From positions 1-39,748 of the forward strand of contig JBNJHA010000017.1 in the NCBI GenBank assembly GCA_051748085.1: a stretch of 39,748 nucleotides of DNA. The letters run 5' to 3'. Every line of letters starts with the position of its first letter. Position 1 is the stretch's first letter. A program made the translations under genes and the position numbers. The notes beneath the pieces are model-generated. The model saw nothing but the letters and a program-made list of their open reading frames with translations. It ran no database searches and had not been told where the DNA came from. This stretch comes from CAYNNQ01 sp051748085 (GTDB lineage Bacteria > Desulfobacterota > Desulfovibrionia > Desulfovibrionales > Desulfonatronovibrionaceae). Of this stretch, positions 26,275 through 33,826 are shown piece by piece.

Positions 26275-26543
26275 GTATCTGTTCAGCAAACTTTTTGCCC
26301 CTCATGCTTTCGGCCTGCGGTTTTCTAATGCCAGCCAAAGGGTGATGTTTGCCCCCTCCGGACTCGCTGGCCTGGAGGCGGGCAAAAAGTCGTGCAGGCA
26401 ATAGATATTTGTTTGGAAATTTTTTTATATGCACATTCCCGCGGTCCGGTTTCCTTCTTTTAGAGTGCATAAGAAAACCGGGCGGCCTGTCGCAAGTTTA
26501 TGCAAAAAAATCGGTAAACTTTTTTGGTGTGCTGAATAGTTAC
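26275..26543 (+). mobile_element. MITE-like element, copy B, IS66-type ends
   Basis: A 269-bp element bounded by GTATCTGTTCAGCAAAC (26275-26291) and the inverted right end GTGCTGAATAGTTAC (26529-26543). The two ends match in 14 of 17 positions. It is flanked by the exact 8-bp direct repeat TAATTTTT (26267-26274 and 26544-26551). The core of about 70 bp beginning CATGCTTTCGGCCTGC matches copy A at about 93%. No transposase is encoded. It fills most of the 463-bp gap 26266-26728; the rest holds a short repeat (26590-26611) and A/T-rich DNA. Confidence 0.82.
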
Positions 26544-26589
26544 TAATTTTTTTCTTTTTTTGTGAATAAAAAACAATAACATTTATCAC

Positions 26590-26611
26590 CCGGAAACGGT
26601 TTTTTCCCGCG
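26590..26611 (+). repeat. Short dispersed intergenic repeat, copy 3
   Basis: CCGGAAACGG followed by TTTTTTCCCGCG, the third copy of the element at 13902, again in a gap next to a MITE. An AAATTACAC-type sequence follows, a degraded form of the AATTACTCAATT seen after copies 1 and 2. Confidence 0.5.
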
Positions 26612-26728
26612 CAAATCGGCAAATTACACAGCTGTCCTGTATCGTGTCGGGTTGCGTTTATTGTCCAAAAAGTAAAATTTTGTTCTTGGAATTATTTTAA
26701 TGCAATTAACCTGGACCAGTTTAAGGAT

Positions 26729-27535
26729 ATGAAAAAACAAGGTACATTCAGTCTGTCCATAATGAGCGGCAAGGGAGGGGTGGGCAAGACTAACCTGAGC
26801 TTGAACCTGGCGTATGCCCTGTATCGCGATTACCATTCCGCTATCCTTATGGACTGTGATTTAGGTTTGGCCAATCTGGACGTTCTTCTGGGCATATCAC
26901 CGGAAAAGAATATCCAAGACATGCTGCAGGGCAATGCCCGGCCTGAAGAGATTATCTGCAAATTGGAAAAAAATGGTCTGGATCTTTTGCCCGCGGCTTC
27001 CGGAGTTCCTGAGCTCGTTGATTTGGATGAAGATCTGCAGACGGTATTGTTTCAAAAATTGAACAAATTATTCAGTAATTATGAATATCTTTTTTTGGAC
27101 CTCGGAGCCGGGATCAACAATTCTGTATTGTCTTTTGCCCGTATGACGCATGAACGGATAGTAGTTATTACTCCTGAGCCGACATCGCTTACTGATAGTT
27201 ATGCGCTGATCAAGGTCCTAAACAGCAAGTTCGGTCTGGATCATTTTTATCTTCTGGTCAATATGGTGGACAGCGAGCGTGAGGCCCGGGTTGGTTTTGA
27301 GAGAATGAAGGCGGCGTGTGAAAAATTTTTGCAAGTCAACTGCCATTTCCTTGGTGCGGTGCACAATGACAACTTTTTGCCCCAGGCCGTCAGGGATCAA
27401 AAGCTGTTTGTCAAAGCCTATCCGGAATCAAAAGCCGCCAAGGATCTCCAGGTCATTTCTGAACGACTTGTAGCCCTGAACAAGGCCAAATCAGAGTTTA
27501 TCGCCCATAATCCAGTACTTAATTTGAAAAAATAG
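26729..27535 (+). CDS. MinD/FlhG-family P-loop ATPase
   Basis: A 268-aa deviant Walker A ATPase. SGKGGVGKTNLSLNLA is the ParA/MinD loop at about residues 13-28, with MDCDLGLANLDVLLG for the second motif and LFLDLGAG for Walker B; VVITPEPTSLTDSYALIKVL is characteristic of the FlhG (YlxH/FleN) subgroup. FlhG proteins set flagellar number or position. The typical N-terminal DQAxxLR FlhF-activating motif is absent and no flhF or fliA lies next to it, so the link to flagella is not certain. The ribosome site AAGGA is close to ATG 26729. Confidence 0.85.
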   Translation: MKKQGTFSLSIMSGKGGVGKTNLSLNLAYALYRDYHSAILMDCDLGLANLDVLLGISPEKNIQDMLQGNARPEEIICKLEKNGLDLLPAASGVPELVDLDEDLQTVLFQKLNKLFSNYEYLFLDLGAGINNSVLSFARMTHERIVVITPEPTSLTDSYALIKVLNSKFGLDHFYLLVNMVDSEREARVGFERMKAACEKFLQVNCHFLGAVHNDNFLPQAVRDQKLFVKAYPESKAAKDLQVISERLVALNKAKSEFIAHNPVLNLKK

Positions 27536-27682
27536 GATGCTTGCAAATAATTCCTTGACCTTTTACTGCTTTTTCAGGCAAATACAAGTATAAAATAGAT
27601 ATTTGATGATTTTTTTCTGGTCCAAGGCAAATATTTTTGGTTTTTGTAGATCTAGTTTTTCAAATCGGCAACGAGGGAAAAA

Positions 27683-27958
27683 ATGAACAAAAGTGAATTG
27701 ATTCGTTTACTGGCAGAGGAAAAGGATCTCCCGCATGACGACGCTTCCCAGATGGTCAATATTTTTTTCGACTCTATGAAAGAAGCGCTTAAAAATGGTG
27801 ATCGCATTGAGATTCGAGGCTTTGGCAGTTTTAAGCTGAAGGAGTACGAGGGATATGAAGGAAGGAACCCTCGTACCGGCGAAAAGGTGCAGGTCAAACC
27901 CAAAAAGTTGCCTTTTTTCCGGGTCGGGAAAGAATTGCGTGAGTATTTGAACAGTTGA
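27683..27958 (+). CDS. HU/IHF-family DNA-binding protein
   Basis: A 91-aa histone-like protein: MNKSELIRLLAEE, FFDSMKEALKNGDRIEIRGFGSF and the beta-arm tip GRNPRTGEKVQVKPKKLPFF, with the Pro that inserts between base pairs (RNPRTGE). It bends DNA as a dimer. Sequence is intermediate between HU and IHF. GAGGG lies before ATG 27683. Its TGA stop overlaps the TTG start of the selenoprotein gene (TTGA), coupling the two. Confidence 0.95.
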   Translation: MNKSELIRLLAEEKDLPHDDASQMVNIFFDSMKEALKNGDRIEIRGFGSFKLKEYEGYEGRNPRTGEKVQVKPKKLPFFRVGKELREYLNS

Positions 27959-28809
27959 ATTGTCGAATTTTACTTGGGCTTTTGCTGTTTTTTTTCTTAT
28001 GGCCCTGTTCTGTCTGGTCAAAACAGAATGGCCTGGAAATTTACTATACCGCGAATACCTACGGCAAACTCCGGCCCTGTCCGACATGAGGCGGCAAGAC
28101 GCTTGGCGGTCTAGCCAGGAGATCCGGATTTTTCAAAAAGCTGCGCAAGGACAACAATACCCCTTTTTTACTTGTTCGCGGCGCATATGAATGTATTAAA
28201 CCCGACCAGAACGAACTGCCGGGTGAAAATCTGCGTGAATTGTTCCAACGTATATATGCCATCCTGGACTATGATATAGGTTTTCCGGTTTTACCCCTGG
28301 ATGTATCCGGAAAAAAACGAATGGAAAACGAGATCCCTTTTTCCGAAAATGTCATAAAAGAGACAAGCATTAAGACCGAGAACGGAGAGATAGGTTTTGT
28401 TGTTTTGCCCTCCAAAATCATAGATGATGATTATGCACTCATAAATGGGATTGTTGAAAAATTTAGAAAGGATCCGGAAGTTTTTCTGGTCATAGCGATT
28501 TCTTCGCTGGGCGCGAAAAAGGAGAATTTGCTTTTTGAAGGGCATGGCTTTTCTCCGCATATTTTGCTTGGCGGAGGAAGTGGCTCGGGATTGCGCGGTC
28601 GGTTGAAAAATGATGGGAAAACGTTGTGGGTCAGGCCGTATCCAGAAGGAAAATCAGTAAATTTTATTCGTGTTTTGCATCCGCCCGGAGATGGAAAAAA
28701 TAGAGAGTGGGTCAAGGGACAGAATGTTGAGTTTGATGTAGTGCCCTTGAGAGGAGAAATCCGGGATGATACCGAGGTGCGCAAAATCTTGTCCGATGCC
28801 GGCTGGTGA
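27955..28809 (+). CDS. UshA-like (seleno)protein with UGA-encoded selenocysteine
   Basis: A 284-residue frame starting at TTG 27955 that crosses an in-frame TGA at 28087-28089. Reading it as selenocysteine joins two obviously continuous parts, TANTYGKLRPCPT-U-GGKTLGGLARR, where Sec45 forms a CxxU pair with Cys42. The N-terminus MNCRILLGLLLFFFLWPC is a signal peptide, so the protein is exported. The fold resembles calcineurin-like 5'-nucleotidases (UshA). Yet the metal-binding DxH is NTY and the GGHxH region is GGGSGSG, so phosphatase activity is unlikely and a redox role is more plausible. An alternative is an interrupted pseudogene, but no other stop or frameshift is seen and a SECIS-like hairpin follows the UGA. 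Confidence 0.8.
28090..28116 (+). promoter_or_regulatory. Putative bacterial SECIS element
   Basis: Immediately 3' of the UGA, GGC (28090-28092) pairs with GCC (28114-28116), and AGAC (28097-28100) pairs with GTCT (28109-28112). The small apical loop has GG at 16-17 nt after the UGA. Bacterial SECIS elements are such hairpins with a loop G 16-37 nt downstream, read by SelB. The structure is modest and was folded by eye. Confidence 0.5.
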
Positions 28810-28815
28810 GGCTAT

Positions 28816-28848
28816 ACAGGTGCGCCTGTAAAAAATGAATTTTTACAG
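28816..28848 (+). other. Two mutually exclusive hairpins after the selenoprotein
   Basis: ACAGG-TGCG-AND-CCTGT (28816-28829, 5-bp stem) overlaps a second hairpin CTGTAAAAA/TTTTTACAG (28826-28834 and 28840-28848, 9-bp stem). They share CTGT, so only one can form at a time. Neither has a U-tail strong enough for a standard terminator. This lies in the 165-bp gap before dapF and could be an attenuator-like or processing structure. Confidence 0.35.
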
Positions 28849-28974
28849 ACAGTATCAAGTTTTATGTTGAAAGTTTTAAGTAAAATCAAAGAGTTGCGAA
28901 ATTTAAATTGTGCGTTTAACTCCGGTCTTCGACTTTTTGCTGTTGCGTCTGGAAAGACATAATAACGATTTGAG

Positions 28975-29811
28975 ATGATTATGAAAATTGATTCTGTTGT
29001 TTTTTATAAGATGCAGGGCAGCGGAAATGATTTTATTCTTATAGAGAATAAAGAATTGGGTCTTCCCGAGAATTTGATGTCTGCATGGGCCGCAAAGCTG
29101 TGTCCCAGGGCTTTCGCGGTCGGAGCGGACGGCCTTATTTTTTTGGGCGAGAGCGCAAAGCCCGGTGTTGACTATAAGTGGGATTTTTTCAATTCTGACG
29201 GCTCGCGGGCTGAAATGTGCGGCAATGGCTCGCGATGCGCGGCCCGTTTGGCTTATCAGTTGGGTATAGCCGGGCAGGATCATGTTTTCGACACCGATGC
29301 CGGTTCCATAGAGGCTCGTATAATTGATGATAATTCCGTTCGGGTGCAATTACCTCCGGTTAAGGAAACAAAGCTTAATCTTTCCATTTCATTTAGAACA
29401 GAGGAAAATTTCGTTTTGCATTTTGCCAATACCGGGGTGCCGCATTGTGTAGTGATCTGTGAGGATGTAAATTCGGTTGATGTCCTGTCTCTTGGCCGTG
29501 CTATTCGTAATCATGATCAATTCGCGCCACAGGGAGCAAATGTTAATTTTATCCAGGTGATTGGCAATGATCAAATGCTTTTGCGCACTTATGAACGCGG
29601 GGTTGAAAACGAAACTTATGCCTGCGGGACCGGAGCGGCAGCGGCTGCTGTCGTGGCTTTTAAATTGGGGCTGTGTTCTTCCGATGTCCGTTTGACTACT
29701 TCGGGCGGCGAGGTGTTGGGCATCTTAATTGAAAATGACAAGATTTTTCTTTCCGGGAAAACAACTTTTGTGTACAAAGGTGAATTGAATCCGTCTGAAT
29801 TAGAATTATGA
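28975..29811 (+). CDS. dapF: Diaminopimelate epimerase
   Basis: Converts LL- to meso-diaminopimelate for lysine and peptidoglycan synthesis. The two catalytic cysteines lie in the mirror-image motifs EMCGNGSRC and YACGTGAAAA; KMQGSGNDFI opens the first domain. Length 278 aa is normal. ATG 28975 and ATG 28981 are both possible, and no clear ribosome site favours one. dapA follows after 88 bp, so the two form a lysine/cell-wall cluster. Confidence 0.96.
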   Translation: MIMKIDSVVFYKMQGSGNDFILIENKELGLPENLMSAWAAKLCPRAFAVGADGLIFLGESAKPGVDYKWDFFNSDGSRAEMCGNGSRCAARLAYQLGIAGQDHVFDTDAGSIEARIIDDNSVRVQLPPVKETKLNLSISFRTEENFVLHFANTGVPHCVVICEDVNSVDVLSLGRAIRNHDQFAPQGANVNFIQVIGNDQMLLRTYERGVENETYACGTGAAAAAVVAFKLGLCSSDVRLTTSGGEVLGILIENDKIFLSGKTTFVYKGELNPSELEL

Positions 29812-29899
29812 ATTTTGGATATTGTGCCCGGATGGCTCAAATCTTTTGAGAGATTTACCCGGGGATCAGGTTAAAGATTAAAAGCGACAGGAGGCGAGC

Positions 29900-30778
29900 A
29901 TGCAGTTTAAAGGAGCATTTAGCGCCTTGATTACCCCATTCAAGGATGGACAGATAGACGAAAAAAAATATCGGGATTTTATTGAATGGCAGATCGAACA
30001 GGGCATTGGCGGATTGGTTCCCTGCGGAACAACAGGAGAATCGGCAACGCTGGACCACAGTGAACATAAAAAAGCCATCAGTATTTGCGTTGATCAATCC
30101 AAAGGACGGGTGCCGGTGATTGCCGGGGCGGGATCAAACGCGACTTCCGAGGCTATTGATCTGGTACGGCATGCCAAGGAATCAGGAGCCGATGCTGCCT
30201 TGATGATCACCCCCTACTACAATAAGCCCCCCCAGGAAGGTGTTGTGGCTCATTTCAAGGCCATTTCCCGGGAGGTGAGCATCCCCATGCTGGTGTACAA
30301 TGTTCCGGGGCGGACTTCGCTTAATGTTCTCCCGGAAACCATGGCCAGACTTTTCTCCGAGGTTGGCGACGTTATAGGCACCAAAGAGGCATCGGCCGAC
30401 TTGAAACAGGTTTCGGAGATAATAGAATATGCCGGGAAAGATTTTTGCGTGCTTTCCGGAGATGACTTTACCGTGCTGCCCCTGCTTTCAATTGGAGGGC
30501 ACGGAGTAATTTCTGTTGTTTCCAATATCGTGCCCTTTATGATGAGCGAGATGTGTTCAGCGTTTGAAAAGGCGGATTATGGCCGGGCCCGGGAACTGCA
30601 TTATAAAATGGCCCCTCTTTGCAGGGCGATGTTTCTGGAAACCAATCCTATTCCGGTTAAGACGGCTGTACATTTAATGGGCAAATGTCCTCTTGAATTC
30701 AGGCTTCCTCTGGTTGAAATGTCCGGAAACAATGCCCGGCTTCTCAAACAAATTCTGCAGGAACATGGGCTGCTGTAG
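29900..30778 (+). CDS. dapA: 4-hydroxy-tetrahydrodipicolinate synthase
   Basis: First enzyme of the DAP branch, condensing pyruvate with aspartate semialdehyde. The Schiff-base lysine is in GTKEAS, the catalytic Tyr in YYNKPPQEG, with GTTGESATL for substrate binding. Length 292 aa is typical. A perfect AGGAGG lies before ATG 29900 and a strong terminator follows the gene. Confidence 0.97.
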   Translation: MQFKGAFSALITPFKDGQIDEKKYRDFIEWQIEQGIGGLVPCGTTGESATLDHSEHKKAISICVDQSKGRVPVIAGAGSNATSEAIDLVRHAKESGADAALMITPYYNKPPQEGVVAHFKAISREVSIPMLVYNVPGRTSLNVLPETMARLFSEVGDVIGTKEASADLKQVSEIIEYAGKDFCVLSGDDFTVLPLLSIGGHGVISVVSNIVPFMMSEMCSAFEKADYGRARELHYKMAPLCRAMFLETNPIPVKTAVHLMGKCPLEFRLPLVEMSGNNARLLKQILQEHGLL

Positions 30779-30810
30779 TTTGTTGTTAATAATTATGTAT
30801 TGCCAAATTG

Positions 30811-30850
30811 AAAAGACCCGCTTATTAATTAGCGGGTCTTTTTGTTTTTT
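30811..30850 (+). terminator. Bidirectional terminator after dapA
   Basis: AAAAGACCCGCT (30811-30822) pairs perfectly with AGCGGGTCTTTT (30831-30842), 8-nt loop, followed by TTTTTGTTTTTT. It ends the dapF-dapA transcript. Confidence 0.92.
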
Positions 30851-30901
30851 GGGCGTAAAATCAAGCATGATTTCCGGTGGTAAACGCAATAGGAGGGATG
30901 C

Positions 30902-31363
30902 ATGAGTGAAAAGCCGATTCAGCACCAATATACTGAAAAATTGTGTCATTGCTATGGATGCGGATATCTTAACCGGCAAGGCCTTCAAATCAAAAGTTAT
31001 TTTGACGGCAGTGAATCGGAAGCCAGATTTACTCCCGAACCTCATCATATAGCCCTTCCCGGATTTGTTTACGGCGGCCTGCTTGCTTCTCTTGTGGATT
31101 GTCACGGTGTGGCTACGGCAGCCGCGATTGCCACATCCAGGAGAGATGCGGAAATGAATTGTTCAATGGACAGGTATGTTACAGCATCTTTGCATGTATA
31201 TTTTATGAAACCGACTCCATTGGGCGAGGAACTGATTTTGAAGGGCCGGTTCAGGGAAGAAAGAAAAAACAAAATAGTGGTTGAAGTCGATATCCGGGTT
31301 GGAGATGAAATCAAAGTTCGGGGCGAGGTAGTTGCCGCACCAATGCCGGACGCCATGAAATAA
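30902..31363 (+). CDS. Hotdog-fold (PaaI-like) thioesterase
   Basis: A 153-aa single-domain hotdog protein. FVYGGLLASLVDCHGVATA is the central helix with the catalytic-type Asp, and the last strands contain LILKGRFREE and KIVVEVDIRVGDE. These enzymes hydrolyse acyl-CoA thioesters. An N-terminal CHCYGCG stretch with three closely spaced cysteines is common in this subgroup (CFVCG-type). AGGAGGG lies before ATG 30902. Substrate unknown. Confidence 0.82.
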   Translation: MSEKPIQHQYTEKLCHCYGCGYLNRQGLQIKSYFDGSESEARFTPEPHHIALPGFVYGGLLASLVDCHGVATAAAIATSRRDAEMNCSMDRYVTASLHVYFMKPTPLGEELILKGRFREERKNKIVVEVDIRVGDEIKVRGEVVAAPMPDAMK

Positions 31364-31457
31364 TGAGCCGCCTTGACGTTAAATCAGCATTGTTTTTTTG
31401 TGATTCATTTTTTTATTATGCCTTTAAGTTGTCAGTTTAATTTTAAATTGGGATGAT

Positions 31458-32462
31458 ATGGAATTGAAAGAAGTCGAAGAAGAACTGAAAAAGGCCTTTT
31501 ATAATTATCTTGAAGTCTATTGTGTGCAGAGAAATGCAGCCAAGACTCTGGGATTATTGGCCCCTGGTATCACTAGCCACGGAACCGCATGGGATGAAAG
31601 CATGAAAAGGGGGGATGTAAGCCGGGCTCTATACAAAAGAGATTTTGAGCAGGCTCCCAACCCTATATATTATGAGTTGCGGGATCTGCATACCAAGGCT
31701 TTATCAGCTGATTCGGGGTACAATTCGGCTTTATTGAATTTTAAGACAATGATGTTTGACCAGGAGGTCCAGTTTTTCTGTATGCGTTTGACTCTTATCT
31801 GGGCCAGGCATGACGGATTATGGAAAATGGAACACATGCACCTTTCCTTTCCCTCCAGCGATGCGCATTGTGAAGATGAATCATTTCCGGTAAAAGAACT
31901 TGAAGAGCGTAATAAAGTTCTCAAGCGTCTCGTGGAGGAAAAAACTTCTGATTTGAATGAAACCTTGGATGAATTGTCCAGGCTTGCGGCGCATGACAAC
32001 CTGACCGGAATTTTTAACCGCATGCAGATCGAAAAGAGCCTGGAAAGAGAATTATGCCGCTGCGATAGATATAATAATGATTTGTCGGTTATTATAATTG
32101 ATATTGATTATTTTAAACAGGTAAATGATCAATTTGGCCATTTGGCTGGCGATCAGGTTCTGGTTGAATTTGCCAATACTCTGCAGTCCAAAATGCGTAA
32201 AACCGATTTTATCGGTCGCTGGGGCGGAGATGAATTTATAGCCGTATGTCCGGAAATCGACTTGTCAGAGGCCAGGAGCCTGACACAAAATATGCGAAGG
32301 CAAATTGAGTTTCGTGATTTTACTTATGTGGACACCCTGACAGCCAGTTTTGGCTTAACATCCTATAGACGTGGGGACAGCTTAAATTCCATACTTGCCC
32401 GGGCGGACAAGGCACTTTTTGAGGCCAAGAAAGGCGGTCGCAATTCTTTCATGTTCAAATAA
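31458..32462 (+). CDS. GGDEF diguanylate cyclase with SnoaL-like sensor domain
   Basis: A 334-aa protein. The N-terminal part (about 1-135) has the pattern of an NTF2/SnoaL-like domain, ending GLWKMEHMHLS, which may bind a small ligand. A coiled coil (about 145-175) links it to a GGDEF domain at 180-334 with an intact GGDEF (256-260) and the I-site RKTD (247-250). It is transcribed alone and has its own terminator. It is the second cyclase in the window, unlike the first in its sensor, so different signals are expected. Confidence 0.85.
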   Translation: MELKEVEEELKKAFYNYLEVYCVQRNAAKTLGLLAPGITSHGTAWDESMKRGDVSRALYKRDFEQAPNPIYYELRDLHTKALSADSGYNSALLNFKTMMFDQEVQFFCMRLTLIWARHDGLWKMEHMHLSFPSSDAHCEDESFPVKELEERNKVLKRLVEEKTSDLNETLDELSRLAAHDNLTGIFNRMQIEKSLERELCRCDRYNNDLSVIIIDIDYFKQVNDQFGHLAGDQVLVEFANTLQSKMRKTDFIGRWGGDEFIAVCPEIDLSEARSLTQNMRRQIEFRDFTYVDTLTASFGLTSYRRGDSLNSILARADKALFEAKKGGRNSFMFK

Positions 32463-32476
32463 AAATGCCGTAAAAT

Positions 32477-32519
32477 AAAAAAAGAGCAATAAATTTGTTC
32501 ATTGCTCTTTTTTATTTTT
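32477..32519 (+). terminator. Terminator after the second GGDEF gene
   Basis: AAAAAAGAGCAAT and ATTGCTCTTTTTT (32501-32513) pair over more than 11 bp with a 10-nt loop, followed by ATTTTT. It also marks the end of the compact core part of the window. Confidence 0.88.
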
Positions 32520-32683
32520 CTTGGTGGAGCCTCAAGGACACTGAGCCTTACCTCAATTCGTTCTCCAAATCAATGTGTATTCATAAATCATGTTTATTCA
32601 ACACCTTACCGCACATCAAAACCCTGCAATCTGCCGGACGCCGAGAGAAATTTAATTCTTTACATTTTCCCGAAACAGAGAAC

Positions 32684-32704
32684 GGACGTGGGTTCGATTC
32701 CCAA
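32684..32704 (+). other. tRNA/tmRNA T-arm-like fragment, possible att remnant
   Basis: GGACGTGGGTTCGATTCCCA (32684-32703) matches the T-arm and flanks of tmRNA or tRNA genes: loop TTCGATT at 32693-32699 with GGG/CCC stem. It lacks an acceptor stem and a CCA end, so it is not a working RNA gene. Such 3'-end fragments commonly mark integration sites of islands; the accessory block starts just beyond it. The rest of the 211-bp gap 32520-32730 shows nothing recognisable. Confidence 0.5.
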
Positions 32705-32730
32705 TTGAATACCCGGCGGTGTTTTACAAC

Positions 32731-33714
32731 TCATGTCTTAACCGCCATTACTGTGCTGATCAGCCATGCGGTATAGCCCACATAAACCAGCAAAAGCACT
32801 GCGCCTTCAAATCGATTGATGCGCCCCTGCCGTCCACGAAATCCATAGCCGATCAGGAAAAGTGAAATGGTCAACGCTCCCAGCACAGCCATGTCCCGGG
32901 AGAGCGTTTCAGGTTCGACAGCGAAAGGGTGAATCGAACCGGCAATGCCGATAACGGCCAGCGTATTGAACAGGTTTGATCCAAGTACATTTCCCAGAGC
33001 GATATCATGTTCACCTTTGCGGGCGGAAATGATCGATGAAGCCAGCTCAGGCAGGGAGGTGCCCACCGCTATAATTGTCAACCCGATGATCATGTCGCTG
33101 ACACCGAATATCTGGGCGATTTCAACGGCTCCCCATACAAGGATTCGGGAGCTGGCAATGAGCAGCAGCAACCCGGCCACAAGCCAGAAAACAGCATGTT
33201 TAAGCGGCCTTGCTTTTTCAGCGGTTTTCGTTTCAATCTCATTTGCCAGTGAGTCGTCCTTTTGTTTCAGCCCCTGATAGATGGTCCATGCCATCAGGCC
33301 GCCAAATACCAGCAGCAGGACAACTGCATCGAGCCGGGATAAATCAAAGTCTGCTATCAGGGCGACGCTGAGGACGGTCAGCAGCGTTAAAATAGGCAAT
33401 TCCTTGCGCAACACTGTCGAATGTACCATGATCGGACTGATCAAGGCCGTCACGCCCAGTATCAGGGCGATATTGGCGATATTTGAGCCGTATGCGTTAC
33501 CAAGCGCAATTCCCGGGCTACCTTCAAAAGCAGCCAAGGCCGAGACCACCATTTCGGGGGCGGATGTTCCGAATCCAACAATTACCATGCCGATCAAAAG
33601 TGGCGGCATGCCGAAATATCGTGCCGTGGAAGCTGCTCCTACCACAAATCGATCAGCACTCCATACGAGGAGCGCCAAGCCGGCAATCAAAGCCAAAACT
33701 GCTAATCCCATCAT
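32731..33714 (-). CDS. CaCA-family sodium/calcium exchanger (YrbG-like)
   Basis: A 327-aa membrane protein with about ten helices and the two inverted alpha repeats of CaCA exchangers: GFGTSAPEMVVS with GNAYGSNIANI in the first half, and AVGTSLPELASS with GNVLGSNLFN in the second; the Glu in each carries the cation. It exchanges Ca2+ (or another cation) for Na+ or H+. Another ATG sits one codon further (MM). On the - strand a small hairpin (TCACCG/CGGTGA) lies just before the start. Codon use is more GC-rich than the core genes, fitting transfer. Confidence 0.92.
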   Translation of the reverse strand: MMGLAVLALIAGLALLVWSADRFVVGAASTARYFGMPPLLIGMVIVGFGTSAPEMVVSALAAFEGSPGIALGNAYGSNIANIALILGVTALISPIMVHSTVLRKELPILTLLTVLSVALIADFDLSRLDAVVLLLVFGGLMAWTIYQGLKQKDDSLANEIETKTAEKARPLKHAVFWLVAGLLLLIASSRILVWGAVEIAQIFGVSDMIIGLTIIAVGTSLPELASSIISARKGEHDIALGNVLGSNLFNTLAVIGIAGSIHPFAVEPETLSRDMAVLGALTISLFLIGYGFRGRQGRINRFEGAVLLLVYVGYTAWLISTVMAVKT

Positions 33715-33826
33715 CTAAATCCCATTATCACCGTGTCCCGGTGAAATTTTTAAGTTCAACAAAAAAAACGTTGTCACAGCTGTTGTCATAGTAATGTCAC
33801 AGCACTTCATTGAAAAATCAGGCAGA

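Noticed and set aside
26123..26470. Minus-strand frame of 115 codons in MITE copy B
   Set aside because: It overlaps the end of the GGDEF gene, lies in the repeat and does not keep the frame of copy A.
28087..28089. TGA as a normal stop making two genes
   Set aside because: No start codon with a ribosome site opens the downstream part, and the joined protein shows continuous UshA-like features with a CxxU motif.
32522..32529. TGGTGGAG as the CCA end of a - strand tRNA
   Set aside because: No T-arm or clover-leaf can be built upstream of it.
32945..33718. Long plus-strand frames opposite the CaCA gene
   Set aside because: Shadows of the exchanger gene; low-complexity translation and no homology pattern.
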